A stretch of DNA of 64,000 nucleotides from Engraulis encrasicolus. Its lineage: Eukaryota; Chordata; Actinopteri; Clupeiformes; Engraulidae. The notes under the pieces are model-generated. The model was given only the letters and a program-made list of their open reading frames with translations, ran no database searches and was not told the origin of the DNA. Numbering within the stretch: the first letter of the stretch is position 1; every line of letters begins with the position of its first letter. Both the position numbers and the translations under genes were made by a program. The stretch lies in contig NC_085878.1 of NCBI RefSeq assembly GCF_034702125.1, forward strand, positions 18,384,557 to 18,448,556. The letters run 5' to 3'. Shown one piece after another: positions 11,241 through 23,473 of this stretch.

Positions 11241-12600
11241 CGTCATCCAGCGCTAAGCCATTGCAAACCGCTGGCTGGAGGGGTCTGATAATAGTAGAGA
11301 AGAACCACAGCCACAGGACACACAGATTTGTCCCACTCATTAATTTCTACTGTACAAGTAGGGCCTAGTAACTTCTTAGTAGCCTACTGTATCATTGGTC
11401 CCACTACAATTTCATTTAGCCCAAACAACACCTTGAGATTAGATAAAATTCAACTTTGTCATTTAATCTGCATTATGGCCCTGTCTGTTTGTCCATCCAG
11501 TTTGCGCATGCATGGACAGCAGGCATTGACACTGGCACCTGTTAACAGGCCAAAGGCAGGTAAAACTTTGCTTTGGCTAGTAATACTTTCAGTGTCACTA
11601 GCCAATTTGGCTGGCAGCTTATTCCTTTGTAAGACATATGCATCATATCAGTAGCAATCTGTTGTTGGCCCCTTGTGTATCAATTCTTTGTATTTAAGAA
11701 GTATCTCAGTTTCTATTGGTCTGACATACTTTCATGTAGAAAGGTATACACTTCCTACATCTTGCTTTATAAATTAGCACCTCGTCTTCTGAGGTTAGAC
11801 ATACACCATCATGATGAAGAAGAAAAAAACAATGTAAAATCTGTGACTAGTGGACTACCTGAATGGCTATGACTCCAAAACCACTAGCCAGTGGCCGGTG
11901 GGTGAACCCCTGGTGGGCAGGACCCAAAATCATAATTAACACTATTGACACACCACAACCACCGTACTATGCCATATGCCGTACTAGGAACACAAACCAG
12001 GTTTTGCCCCTGCACTAGGCCTATGTTGGAGGCGGACACCTTTAAAACAGACCCCACCTTCACTGGGGCCACTGAAAATGTAACTTAATTTGCAAATGTA
12101 ATTTCTAAGATTGCTTTACAAAACACGCCACACTTCATGTAAACTCGCATAAACATACAATTATATCAGAGTCCAGATAAAGCTACCAGGTCAGAGGTTC
12201 CCCACCCATGACCCGACGCGACTGCATTACACTGCATACATTTGTTATTACATTTCTCCACATATTCCCTGAGGTGATCATGTACCCCTAGTGGTTCACG
12301 TACCCCTGGATGGGAAACACTGCCCTTACTCACACAACACAACTTAAGATGCTCTTTGGGATGAGGAGCCAAACGTCTTCAAGCTCTGAAGTGGTCCAGT
12401 TTCTTACAGTTAGATGTTTTGGTAACTTGACCTGGATGAATGAAGTCTTCACAGCTGGCATTCACCCCTTCAGAATAAGAATTCTAAATTGTTGCTAACC
12501 AACCTTCACGTCTCCTGATAACACTTATGTAGGCACAACAGGTTAGCCCATTTTGGACTGCAATGAATGCACATTTGCACATAAAAGCACAAAATCTTCA
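11241..12600. other. Intergenic DNA; repeat relic at 11,985-12,190
   Basis: No exon is supported. The stretch 11,985-12,190 (from AACACAAACCAGG through AATTATATCAG) is a diverged copy of 21,605-21,800, so both belong to one degenerate repeat family, probably hAT-derived. The rest shows no recognisable structure. Confidence 0.45.
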
Positions 12601-12613
12601 CAGAAAAGTAAGG

Positions 12614-12619
12614 TTTATT
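12614..12619 (-). terminator. wdr76: wdr76 polyadenylation signal
   Basis: TTTATT on the plus strand is AATAAA on the minus strand, 280 bases beyond the wdr76 stop codon. This puts the 3' UTR at about 12,600-12,898. Confidence 0.6.
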
Positions 12620-12898
12620 TTTGCTCAGCAAAACATAGAGAAACACAAGAAACGTACACATTAAAGTTATAAAACAGAGTTAATGGGACATATTTAATCC
12701 AAGTGGGCATAATGATATAGAAACCAAACAATTGAAGAACTAGAAGACCTTGAGCAGTTCATTTTTGGTGTAAAACAGAGGTAGTGCAACACTGGCCATG
12801 ATGAAAACGCAAACTTAAGGCTTGGAGTGCAACAGATTTACCGAAACTGATGATGAAAATGCAAACTAAAAGGCTTGTAGTTGATTTAGCATGGGGAT

Positions 12899-15800
12899 CT
12901 AGGTGAAGATATGGAGTCTGCCACTGGAATTCCCCCCAACCAGTGCAAACCTACTAGGGTGGAAGGCCACAACGGGACACACGGTCGTCAAGTGATCTGG
13001 GTTTTGCAGTGTGTGGAGCAGCTTTCCGCTCTCATGGAAAACCTTAATTCTGCGTGGCCACTCCATGCAGCCCACAGCAAAACAGTCCTCCTGCTTGGGG
13101 TCCCACACCGCCTCCATCTTGGACAGCCAGCGACCCGTGTGGGTGTTGTGTCTGTCAACAACACAAACACACAATAAACATACTCAATAAGGTGACACTA
13201 AAATTGCCTCAGCTACATGCAAGAACTACTTGAGCACTGAACAGACAAAAAAAACCCCCACACATTTCACTGTTCAGCCGTAATGATCGTGTTCATGCTT
13301 TTCTGCATTTGCTTTTCTGTTAATTGGAGGGTGCAACGGATGGAGTCTCAAGGCAAACTGGGCTATGTTGTCAATCTCTTTTGTATCAATTGCTTCACAT
13401 CTACACTTGATTGTTCTGACTTAAAGTCAGTCTCCTTTATTGCCAATTTCTTGGCATGTACTGGGCATACAAAGGAACAAACGGAACAAAGGCAAGGCAA
13501 AGACAAACATTGAAGGTCAGGGCGGATGCACAAATTCAATAACAATAGACATTCTAACAAATCTATCCCAAGTGCAAAATCAAAAAGCACCATACAAGGC
13601 AAGTGAGACTAAAATCTCTCCAAACATCTGTGAATCTAAGCACATCTACTATTACATGCAATACCCTGACTGAGATCACAGGGGGCATATGAGAAAAACA
13701 GAGCATGGCAAAAGTCACAAGCACAATTAATATTTCCAGAATGTTTATTTGCTGATGCGTCACATACATCATAACTATGGTTGAGATAACATTTAAAAAT
13801 CTATGTTGAGGTGATCAAAGTTTTCCATAAATGAAGTTAAGGAACCAGGTTTGGCCGGGGATTTCAGTGCAGTACCCCGTCTGCCTGGAACAGCACTTAC
13901 CGGATGGAGGTGATGAGGGGTGGTGAAGAGATCATCTGTGATGTGTCGAACACCCTGAGGAACACCAAGGACAACCAGTCAAGTCATTTATCGCAACAAT
14001 CAGCACACAAAAATAATATGGAGGTGTGACATTTAAAAATAATGCACACACAGCAAACACCCATCAATAACAGCGGCTATTGTCATGCGAGTCTATACTG
14101 GTCAATTATGTTTTACTAGTGGCAAACGTCAGGGTGGTGCCACCACAGCTAAAGCCATTGCTGTATGGATTGATTACATTTTTTTTCCTAGTGGATTGTC
14201 TATGAAGATTACCAATAACTTATTTGCTTATGGGCATTAGCTATGGATGTACCACCTGATGTCTGCCCCCCAAAAAACCCCGTCACTGACCCACACAAAA
14301 TCGTTAACACACTAGTTTTACCTGAGTAGGTCATCGAAGCTGGTGGTGAGTACTCTGTTTCCAGTGTGAGGAGAGAAGTAGGCACAAGACACACTGCGGG
14401 AGTGTCCCTCCAGGCCAGACACAGCCTGGTTAGACTTCTTCTTCAGGCACCGTGCATCATAGATATGGACCCCACTGCAAACACACAGCCACACTCCATG
14501 AGCACCAAATATTTCAGATTTTGAGGACCATTAGGGATGGACATTTTAACCATGGAAATATTGTAACGTGCCACACAGAACGTTATACAATACCAATAAT
14601 GCAGAGGTAAGGGGAACGCAGTCCATTATCCTGACTCCCTTCCTTGACCCGTGCTTGTGGCCTTGCACGTTGCTGATGCCCCGCCTCCATAGAGAAAACA
14701 TATTTCTTTGATGTGAGGCTTGCCAAAACAACTTTTGCAAGATATTGAATTAATCTCGGTCGACAATGGCGTCTTGCAACGTCATCACAAGGCCACAAGT
14801 ACAAGGGAGGACAGGAGTTAGGATAATGGGAGGAACACGAGGTCTTAGTAATGCTGACGGAACTAGTGGAAAGATGCAGAACTTGCTTTCAGTGGCACTT
14901 TTGCTCCGACCACTCGGTTTTCTCTCTTCAATAAAAATCAACTTTCAAAATACAATTAGGATTTATTTTAGTACTTCGTGGACCAGTGATTAATGGCATT
15001 TCAAAAACCAAAATATTAGCCAGTGTTTATGCGCACCTGCTTTCAGCAGCCACAAAATACTGCCTCTGTACAGGATGGACATGGACACAGCGCACAGCCT
15101 TCGACAGCGGATCCAGAACATGGAGAGACTCATGCGATGTCCTGTGGAAACATTTGCATGTGCACACACGTCAATTGTTTGTTTGAATGTGAAGAGAATA
15201 CTTTAAAATTAATTTAAAAAAAAAATACTTGTGTCAAAATCCTCATACCCTGGAGTGCGCATGTCGACAATGCTAACACATCCTGTTGTCCCTATGAGCA
15301 ATGTGGTACAGTCGTCCGACAAGAAGTCAAAGGTCTTCAGATCCTTGAAACGATAAACCTAAAGCCACCAAGAGAAGTAATCATGTCAATTTAAGGTTTC
15401 CATACCATCTTCCTTTTCACCTGAGGTGGGGAAAGTACACAAATTTAAAGTAAAATCTTTACTTTGCTTTAATTTGCTAAAGGTTTCTTTTTCTTGATTA
15501 TGGTCCTCCATGTCCTTCATCTCTTGCTTGACACCAGCCATTATCCAACACACTGATACTGATAGACAAGACAACTAAAATTGTTCACGGCACAAGAACA
15601 CTGCACAATACAGCGTCAATTCCTTTAATTTTGAGTATTATTATTGTGCATGTCATGTTGTCTCTATCAGCCTAATTTTACTCAGACCAGGTTCCAGTGA
15701 AATTGAGTAAAGTAATTAGCTCAAAATGTACTCAGAAGTAAAAGTAGTCATTTTAAAAAGTACTTAAAAAGTGCTAAAAAAAAGTGCTCAAAGCTGTTCA

Positions 15801-18800
15801 ATGACAAGACTTGAGTAAATGTTATTAATTCCTTTCCATTCCTGCTTTTCAACACACACACGAAATCAAAGACTACTCCCTACACCTCCATCCATGGCTG
15901 ATGTGCCCTTGACCAAGACACCTAACCGCACGTTGCTCCAGGGAGTGGGACTGTAAAAAATAGCCCTGGAATTTTTTAAAAAGTCATCTACATGTAATAA
16001 ATGAATAAATATAGATTTAATGGAAAGTCACGACCCATGGGAACCCTTGTTACAGTACCACACAACAGACTTCATTTGAAATGTATTAAGTAAATCAAAC
16101 CTCATCAAACGTGGCGTGTTCCACATCTCCTGCCCTTGCCGTGCCATCATAGCTGGTAGTGATGAGGGTTGTCGGTTGTGACTTCGAAAACTTCATGGAG
16201 GTGATTGGTCTGGTGTGTGGTTCAAACAACAGGACTCCGTTGTCACCCCAAGTAGCGTCCTAGAAGCAAATATCAATGCAAAACAAAGCAGCAGACTTTA
16301 ACCCAGCATTCCAATTGAGTGCTTATAAGATGTCTAAGATTGAAGAATGCTTACAACTTTAATGTTAATTGGTAAATGTGGCTTATCTAGAGAAAAGTAG
16401 AAGGTGTTTCACAGTTTTATTGTTGAACTCCTGTACTTGTGTGAGTATAGTAAATGTATATGTATTAATACACCTATACAACATGCACATGCTTAATTGT
16501 GCACACACACAAATCTGAGGACTATACTTCACTTTTTAGGTACACTTAAACAACGCATGTAACGTGAAAATATACTTGCACTGTACTAAAGGGTTAGGGT
16601 CAGGCATGTACTATTCCCAGGCCCACGGACAGGTGAGGACAAACGGGTCAGGTGTGCGAGGCAAAGGGACAGAATTGGGTTCCCATTTCATTGAGAGTAT
16701 TGAGAAGGAGGCCCTTTCAGACCATTTTGTCCTGGACCTGGCCAAAGCAGTCATTATCCCTGACAGTTTCTGATAATACCCAATGTATACGTGTTAATAA
16801 AAAATAGTTGACGCGTTACCCTGGGGAGAGCCTGCATATTATGCAGTGTGTGTGTGTGTGTGACTATTTGAGTGTGTGTGTGTGTGTCCTTACCAGGTTC
16901 CAGAGGCCTATTTTGCCCCACTTGTCCCCGGCGGCCATCAGCAGACTGCTAGCACAGGGATGGAAAGCTGTTCTGAAGACCCGATCCTTCACCACCTTCA
17001 CAACACGCTCCTCCTTTATGCACATCTTCTGAAGACCTTCCTTGTATCTGACACACACACACACACACACACTTAGTTACAATGTCTGCCTGGTGCGTCC
17101 TGTGTATTCAGCATGATGGTAGCACTGTAACCACCAAAGTGGCACCAACGTGTTTGTGCATATAGAGGTTTTGCATTTGCTTAACGCTTGTCTACCTACC
17201 TCTCCAAGTCAACTTTCTTCTTGTCATACTTCACAGGCTCCTAAGGAAAACAGGATTCAATGCATATAATTCAATTCCATGGTGCGCCATTTTCTCAAAT
17301 CGCAGGATTATCAAATAAAAATGATCATGCATTGCTACTGAAAGGAGCAGACCCCAACAAACCTCAGCCCAGAGATGGAGAAGATCCTCAGGAAGTGAGC
17401 CCTCATCTTCCACGTTCAGAGGGCACATTGGCACAGGCCCCTCCAGATAACGTAGCACTACCTACAAACACACACAACAGACACCATCCATGCCAGGATA
17501 CATTTCTGCTGCTTCCATTCCAATATATTCCCATATAATACAGAACTTTCATATATATTCTTCCCAGTAACTGTCTGCTACCCTAACAGTCACTCACCTC
17601 TTCCTCCTTAAGTTCTGGTTCGGCATTCGGGGTGACTGTGAAGTCTGCATCTTTGTTCTGTAGACGGCGTGACTTCCTGGGAGGAAGAACCTCCTTCTCC
17701 TTCACCACCTTTTCCCTGGAAAAGAAAAGTGATAAAGTGATTTTGCTCAGGCACATTACACAACGTTAGCATGCACTCAGCATCCTCCTAACAGCTGTGT
17801 CTCTGTGATTTTGACACTGCACTGGCAAGTTGGTTCACAGACTTACTTTTTCAAGCCTAGTTGAGATGGCTTCTTTGGTCTCAACGTCTCAGCAATCTGT
17901 GTGTGATAATATGCAAACTTCATGACAATTTAAATTCAGAATTTCCACAAGTAATAGCAATAATAATAATAATGATCTAACTTTTCACTGCACATAAAGC
18001 AAAGTGACAAAACTGCACCTGTGGTAGGTTAAGAGATGACAGGAAGGCCTGATTCTGGCGAATGGTCTCGAGCCTTTCCAGCTCATACTCGGACAGCTGT
18101 GGGCCCTAAGCAGAAAAAAAATACATACATCAGAATAGCCTGTATTTCGATATGAGACGCCCCAAACAGTTGTGCATTTGGTTCAGGGTGTCGTCGGTGG
18201 AAACGCAGACCATCATACTTACTTTATATTCGTTTTCATCGCCACTGTCTGGCTCTTCTTTGGTCGAAGCAGCAATATCCTTTTTCATCTCACTTTTCTG
18301 TAAAAGACAAAGACGTGGCTGTGCTATAAATTTGGGAGCATGTCTATTCCTACAGCCCATTGGCCTCACATCACTATTCTTAACATCATTTTTTAGGCAT
18401 TGCTGTGCTGCTCCATGTTCCCACATTTCCAAGAATTGGAAGAAATGTAGGCCCCATGTCCCACAGGCGTGTTCTTTTCTGGAAATGTGGGAACATGGAG
18501 TTGTAGAACATAGCCTATATTTCAATAATTTCTTTAAAATGTGGGAACGTGGAGCTGCAGGAATAAGCTGGGACGGGGCACCTAAGTCACACCCTCTACT
18601 TCCTGGGGCAGGGAGAGTCAAAAAATAATTACTGGGCTTGAAAATGTGTTTTTTTTTTTTTTTTTACACCAATCCAAACATTGGACCTCCACCTATGCAA
18701 AACTCATTTTCAAGCCCATGATCATTTTTTGACTCCCTCTGTCCCATGAACCAGGAAGTAGAGGGAGTGACTTAGGTGCCCCATTGGGATGTGGGACCAT

Positions 18801-19282
18801 AGAGGTGAGGTGACCCCAATAAGTTCAAACTAGACGACTAAACTCGTGACATTTGCACACGACAATTAGAATAACGTAGCCTAAACGCCTCCGCGTACCT
18901 TTTTCTTGTTCGGTTTTGGCGCAACATTGTCAGTATGTTCATCACTGAGGCGTTTAGGAGGCTGACCCCGTCTACCTGAACGCCGAACAATGTTGGACGA
19001 TACCACTTGCGTGGTGTTTTCCTCCTCAGACGGTGGTGCCATCTAAAAACAGCACAAAAAACAAAGTGTACAACTTTCAAAGAGCATTACGTTTATCAAT
19101 TAAACATTTAAGTTACAACACGAAAAGAAAACAAGGTTCGAAACAACCCAGACACGCTGGCCACTTCAGAGGAAATCACCCGAAAGAATACAGGAAGAAT
19201 CTTACTATCTAGTCATAGAAAATCAGTATCCTTTCACAGTACATTTAACATTCACAGTGTGACTTACGCTATTGTTCCTCAT
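12899..19282 (-). CDS. wdr76: WDR76, WD-repeat protein 76, complete gene
   Basis: Fifteen coding exons, 5' to 3': 19282-19268, 19042-18899, 18297-18223, 18105-18019, 17896-17847, 17715-17598, 17461-17363, 17240-17200, 17047-16894, 16259-16101, 15358-15249, 15141-15037, 14474-14322, 13954-13901, 13151-12899 (stop TAG). All borders are GT-AG and the lengths sum to 1617 bases, 538 codons plus stop; human WDR76 is somewhat longer (about 626). The N-terminal 200 residues are charged and low-complexity with an SEYELERLETIRQNQAF block near 84-101. The C-terminal 330 residues form the WD-repeat propeller, with human-like signatures TGRWL, WDPKQEDC, FHPSRF and VGGNSSG. WDR76 is a nuclear protein reported to associate with chromatin and DNA-damage factors and with CUL4-DDB1-type ubiquitin ligase. 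Alternative start: the MAPPS methionine of exon 2. Introns carry several MITEs. Confidence 0.93.
13420..13480 (+). repeat. LINE-tail-like repeat fragment in wdr76 intron
   Basis: The words CTTTATTGCCAATTTCTTGG and CATGTACTGGGCATACAAAG match, with substitutions, the segment at 42,960-43,010. Such sequence is common at the 3' ends of fish non-LTR retrotransposons and their SINEs. Family not determined. Confidence 0.4.
14595..14855. mobile_element. Inverted-repeat MITE in wdr76 intron
   Basis: Arms of about 75 bases at 14,597-14,670 and 14,777-14,852 are inverted copies. Shared words are CATTATCCTGACTCC / GGAGTTAGGATAATG-type and CTTGTGGCCTTG / AAGGCCACAAG. The arms have diverged, so it is an old insertion. 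No coding content. Confidence 0.55.
15880..15965 (+). repeat. 3' fragment of a tRNA-derived SINE
   Basis: CCATGGCTGATGTGCCCTTG and CCTAACCGCACGTTGCTCCA match the body of the SINEs at 54,815-55,030 and 60,930-61,152. The tRNA-like head is missing. Confidence 0.55.
18400..18800. mobile_element. Palindromic MITE in first large wdr76 intron
   Basis: Two inverted arms meet at a T-run near 18,650: 18,570-18,650 (GGGGCACCTAAGTCAC ... GGGCTTGAAAATG) and 18,690-18,785 (CATTTTCAAGCCC ... GTGACTTAGGTGCCCC). Repeated GTGGGAACATGGAG words to the left also occur at 31,320-31,395. The open frames found over this segment on both strands are products of the palindrome, not genes. Confidence 0.6.
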
Positions 19283-19560
19283 CGTTGCGGATTCAGGTAT
19301 AATCGTTCAACTTGCAAACAATGCTGTGTAAAGAAAGTATAGCTGCCGTTTTCTCTTCTCTGTTTACCTCTCCAAGAGCGTACTATAACATTTCCTCGTG
19401 TTGTGCGCCCCCACTCCCGCCACAAAGCTTGTTTGGTAACAAGGCCCTCCCACTCGTTGCACAACAGCTGATTGGTTCCTCCCACTAGTTGCACAATGTC
19501 TGATTGGTTCACGCCCATATTTTGACATTCTGACACAAAGGACAGTAAAATGCATGAATG
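19283..19560 (-). promoter_or_regulatory. wdr76: wdr76 promoter with tandem CCAAT boxes
   Basis: A 32-bp unit (CCCACTnGTTGCACAA ... CTGATTGGTTC) is repeated head to tail at 19,449-19,480 and 19,481-19,512. Each unit carries one inverted CCAAT box (ATTGG), so two NF-Y-type sites lie 32 bases apart, 190-230 bases upstream of the ATG. A CTCCCGCC word near 19,412 resembles an E2F half site. NF-Y sites about 31-33 bases apart are typical of cell-cycle promoters; regulation of this gene by the cell cycle is inference. Confidence 0.55.
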
Positions 19561-19654
19561 AAAATGTGAAAAGCATTAGAGCCTACTCTCCATTCGTTTT
19601 CAATTGTGAAGGGTGATAGGCCTAAAGAAATTGATTAAACACGATGGAACAGTA

Positions 19655-19910
19655 CTGCCCTACAAAGCAAAAAGGCAGTAACTGCATTGCTGTTTAAAAT
19701 GAGTTACTATGACTTTAATGCCATGTATATAAAAGTCTAAAGTTAAATAAAATGATTGATCTTCAAAAAAGGTGGTAATATAAAGTAACAAAAATGTCAC
19801 ATGCCAATAATCTCCCAAAAAACACTTAAACTGGATTGCAGTATCATTTTAAAGTCAATTTACTCAGTTTTGACTTCTGCGCTTTACTGCCTTTTTGCTT
19901 TGTAGGGCAG
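19655..19910. mobile_element. 256-bp MITE with perfect 27-bp inverted ends
   Basis: The first and last 27 bases are exact inverted copies (beginning CTGCCCTACAAAG). The element is flanked by AGTA at 19,651-19,654 and 19,911-19,914, an apparent 4-bp target duplication. No coding capacity. The perfect termini suggest recent movement. Confidence 0.75.
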
Positions 19911-20293
19911 AGTATAACTCTGAAAGTATGTTTTTCTGCAGTATGATAGGCTGAGGCAGACTCTAGGTTCAGCTGGGGCCCAAAGCTAAATGTAAAGGAG
20001 TGAACATTTGAAAGAAATGTGCCACTACTGTAGCAAAGTGTGAGCTGTTATTCTCCAGCCAGAGCCTTGGGGGTCTCAAGCGGCTGCCTTCCTAGCCCGG
20101 TGACAAGATGCCCTCTGATTATAGGCAGCACAAAATGAAAACAAGAAATTGGGCTGAAAGGAACAGTAGGCCTACAGTGTGCCTGCGAATAAATGAGGAT
20201 GTAGGCCTATTGCATGTAAATGGGCTTAAACATGGGCAGTTATTTTGGCCCAAGGGCCACGTTTGGTTTGCAACATGGGCCAAATGTCGCAAG
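19911..20293. other. Intergenic, nothing recognised
   Basis: I see no exon, RNA gene or repeat boundary in this short stretch between two MITEs. Confidence 0.4.
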
Positions 20294-20560
20294 CAGAGCC
20301 AGATTAACGCATAGGCTAGATATGACTGCAGCCTGGGGCCCCCACCAGCCAGGCGTCCCCTGATTGGTCAAAGGCGGAAAACAATTTTGCTGAATTGCAG
20401 ATGCAGTAATGAACAAAAACAATCTTGTAAACAGGCTACTTCTCTCTATAGTTAACAAACCTAATTAATAGTTATGACACTGTGTACGTAATTTTGTCAT
20501 GACTTTTTTCCGTGGAGGGCTATCACAACCTGCCTAGGGGCCCCAGGTAATCTGGCCCTG
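20294..20560. mobile_element. Degenerate CAGGGCCGGATTAA-type hAT MITE
   Basis: The left end is CAGAGCCAGATTAACG and the right end GTAATCTGGCCCTG, diverged versions of the clean element at 23,782-24,060. The internal TAGATATGACTGCAGCCTGG word is shared. No clear target duplication remains. Confidence 0.6.
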
Positions 20561-21840
20561 ACAACCTCTATTATACTGTAGCTGTAACCATAATGGCAAT
20601 GACAAGTCGTAAAGGCCTTGTGCACTCATATAGGGGTGTAGGTTAAGTTTCTCTGAAGGTTATTCAACAGCAAAATAATATCTGAGATTAAGTAAGGATG
20701 AACATTTGAAGAAGATACTTTGAGACAATGGAGGATTGATCATGTTGTGGAGGTAGAGACGATTACCACGATTTTAGGCGGCACACCTCCACGTCATCCT
20801 TTAAAACAAAAAAAGAGAGAAAGAAATAGTAATAGTACAGAAAAGTAAATAAACAACTGAAATAAAAAGAAAGGGGACTTTCAACTACCTTTGTATCCTT
20901 GATAAACTTTATTAATGCATTTATAATAGGCTATTTTTTGTTATGCCCACACTCTCTCGTGAGACAAAACAATGTAGGCAACATGCAGCATATGCAACAC
21001 TTAGCTCAACTGTCAAACTCAAATTGACTGTGGGCCAAAATCTAAATCCACGATGAAGTCGTGGGCCGAACTCAATATTTATTTTTTAGAAAAGTACTAA
21101 AATTGTGCATGCATGCATTTAATAATCATAGTTAAATTTCACACACTCTTTCCCATCATACAGTATATGGTAGTTTAATTGACTGCACATATTGTGTTGC
21201 ATATGAGTGTGAGCTGTTTCATTGGACTTGGCCCACTCATATTCCTGTGACACATCAAATATCATGTTCAGGTCTTGTTACGCTGTACATTAATGGTGTA
21301 TGTGGACCAACTGTAATAGACTGTACACATTTTAAATGATTTCGCGCACAGAATAAAATGACTCTGTGGGACAGATGAGTATGACATCTCTGACTTAGCT
21401 GATGCTTTTATTCAGAGTTTTGGGTACAGTTAAGTTACAGTACTCTCTGAAATGGGTTTGGTGCTTTGATCAAGGCTCTTCAGCCATGGTAAGGGTAGCA
21501 ACCTTCTGGTTAACAAAGGTATAGCGGTGTGTGGAACTTTTTTCATTGAAGAGCCCGGGCCACTTCAAATTCATCCGAGGGCTGTTTAAGTCCTTCGAGG
21601 GCGGTACTATGAACACAAACCAGGATTTCCCCCTGCACTTAACGCCTATATTAAAGGCAGCCACCTTTAAACCAACCCCACCCTCTCAAGGTCGCCTGAA
21701 TATAATTTAACTGTATTGCAAAAGTATTTTCTAAGATTCCTTTACAAAATTTTGCAAATGTCATGTGAAGCATAACATTGAAATTATATCAGGGGCCGGA
21801 TAAAATGGCCTCAAGGACCGCAAATGGCCCTCGAGACATA
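20561..21840. other. Intergenic DNA with hAT-like relics
   Basis: TCAAACTCAAATTGACTGTG near 21,018 resembles the left end of fish hAT elements. The stretch 21,605-21,800 matches 11,985-12,190 and ends in a GGGGCCGGATAAAATGGCC word. No gene is supported. Confidence 0.4.
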
Positions 21841-23473
21841 CAGTTGTGCTCATATGTTTACATACCCCAGCAGAATAAACGCTTTCTTCGCGATTTCTCA
21901 CAAAATATGAAGGATTACACAAAACCTTTTTTTTCACTCATTGCTAGTGACTAGCTTAAGATATTTATTAGCAATATTTTGTGTTTGCTCTTTCAAAAGC
22001 ATGATCACAACCCAAACTACCCAAATGACCCTGTTCAAAAGTTTACATACCCTAGTTTCTAATGCTGAATATGGCCCTGTTTAACATCAGGGACCGCTCT
22101 AAATTGTTTGTGGTAGTTGTGGATAAGACTCTTAATGTTCTCAGATGACAAAACAGAACATTCTTCCTGGCAGAATGGTTGTTTCCTATAATAATTTTGG
22201 GTGTCTTGCTGGAACCTCACATTTGAGGTTTCCCCTGAATGGCTCAATGATGTTGAGATCAGGAGAGTGAGACAGTCGCTCAAAAACTTCATTTTATTCT
22301 TTCTGAAGCCTGTGACGGGTTGTTTGGCTTTCTGTGTTGAAATATTGTCATGTTGGCATGTCCAAACAATGGACCATGTGCAGTTTCAAGGCTGATGTGT
22401 GTCAAGTTTCCTCCAGTATTTTTCACAGGGCAATGTATTCATCATTCTGCGAGTATGGATCAAAAGTATAATGCATTTGTAACTCAAATGTCCCCATGAA
22501 ATCAGTGGTCCATGACCATGTTTCACAGAAGGGTATGGTGTAACTTTCATCATAGGCTCCATTGACTGTTCTCCAAATGGTACTGTTAATAGTGGCCTAA
22601 AAAAGTTCCATATTGATCTCATTTTTCCAAATGACTTTGTCACATGCATTTTGATGCTTCTCACTGTGCTATTTGGTGTATCATATGCAAAATAACATGT
22701 TTGCATTTTTGTGGTAATGGCTTTCTCCTGGCAACCCCCAACAGCCCATCTTTCCTCAAGTGCCTCTTTCCTGTACAGTTTAAAACATTTTTTCATGTTG
22801 TCCTATATTTCACCTGAAGTTAGTTTTTGGTTGTCCTATTCCTCCTGAACAATTTCCCTTGCAATGATCATTGCAATGCAATGATTCCCTTGCCCATTGG
22901 CTTGATTCCAACCAAACTCCTCATATTGCATTTCTGAATTGAAATTCCAACGGTGCCAACATGACAATATTTCGACACAGAAAGCCAAATCAACCCGTCA
23001 TTAGCTTCAGAAAGAATAAAATGAAGGTTTTTGAGCGACCATCTCACTCTCCTGATCTCAACATCATTGAGCCACTCAGGGGAAACCTCAAATGTGAGGT
23101 TCCAGCAAGACACCCAAAGATATTATAGGAAACAACCATTCTGCCAGGAAGAATGTGCTGTTTTGTCATCTGAGAACATTAAGAGCCTTATCCACAACTA
23201 CCACAAACAATTTAGAGTGGTCCCTGATGTTAAACAGGGCCATATTCAGCATCAGAAACTAGGGTATGTAAACTTTTGAACAGGGCCATTTGGGTAGTTT
23301 GGGTTGTGATCATGCTTTTGAAAGAGTAAACACAGAATAGTGCTAATAAATATCTTAAACCAGTCACTAGCCATGAGTGAAAAAAAAGGTTTTGTGTAAT
23401 CCTTCATATTTTGTGAGAAATCGCAGAGAAAGCGTTTATTCTGCTGGGGTATGTAAACATATGAGCACAACTG
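21841..23473 (-). mobile_element. Fold-back Tc1-like element with transposase remnant
   Basis: The termini are CAGTTGTGCTCATATG and its complement, with TA on both sides (21,839-21,840 and 23,474-23,475), as in Tc1/mariner. The inverted arms are unusually long, about 520 bases each (21,841-22,361 and 22,953-23,473). Each arm encodes the transposase C-terminus around the SPDLNIIEPL motif, best read on the plus strand of the right arm. The spacer, 22,386-22,796 minus strand, encodes the middle of a Tc1-type transposase (PYPSVKHGHG..., matching the usual VKHGGGS motif). The N-terminal half is missing. The element therefore looks like a 3' two-thirds of Tc1 with an inverted duplicate of its own 3' end. 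Stops and frameshifts make it inactive. Confidence 0.75.

Noticed and set aside
18130..18628. Overlapping frames of about 160 codons on both strands
   Set aside because: They run through a palindromic MITE in a wdr76 intron; only 18,223-18,297 within them is a real exon, on the minus strand.
22386..22796. 136-codon minus-strand open frame as a host gene
   Set aside because: It reads as the middle of a Tc1-type transposase inside the fold-back element.
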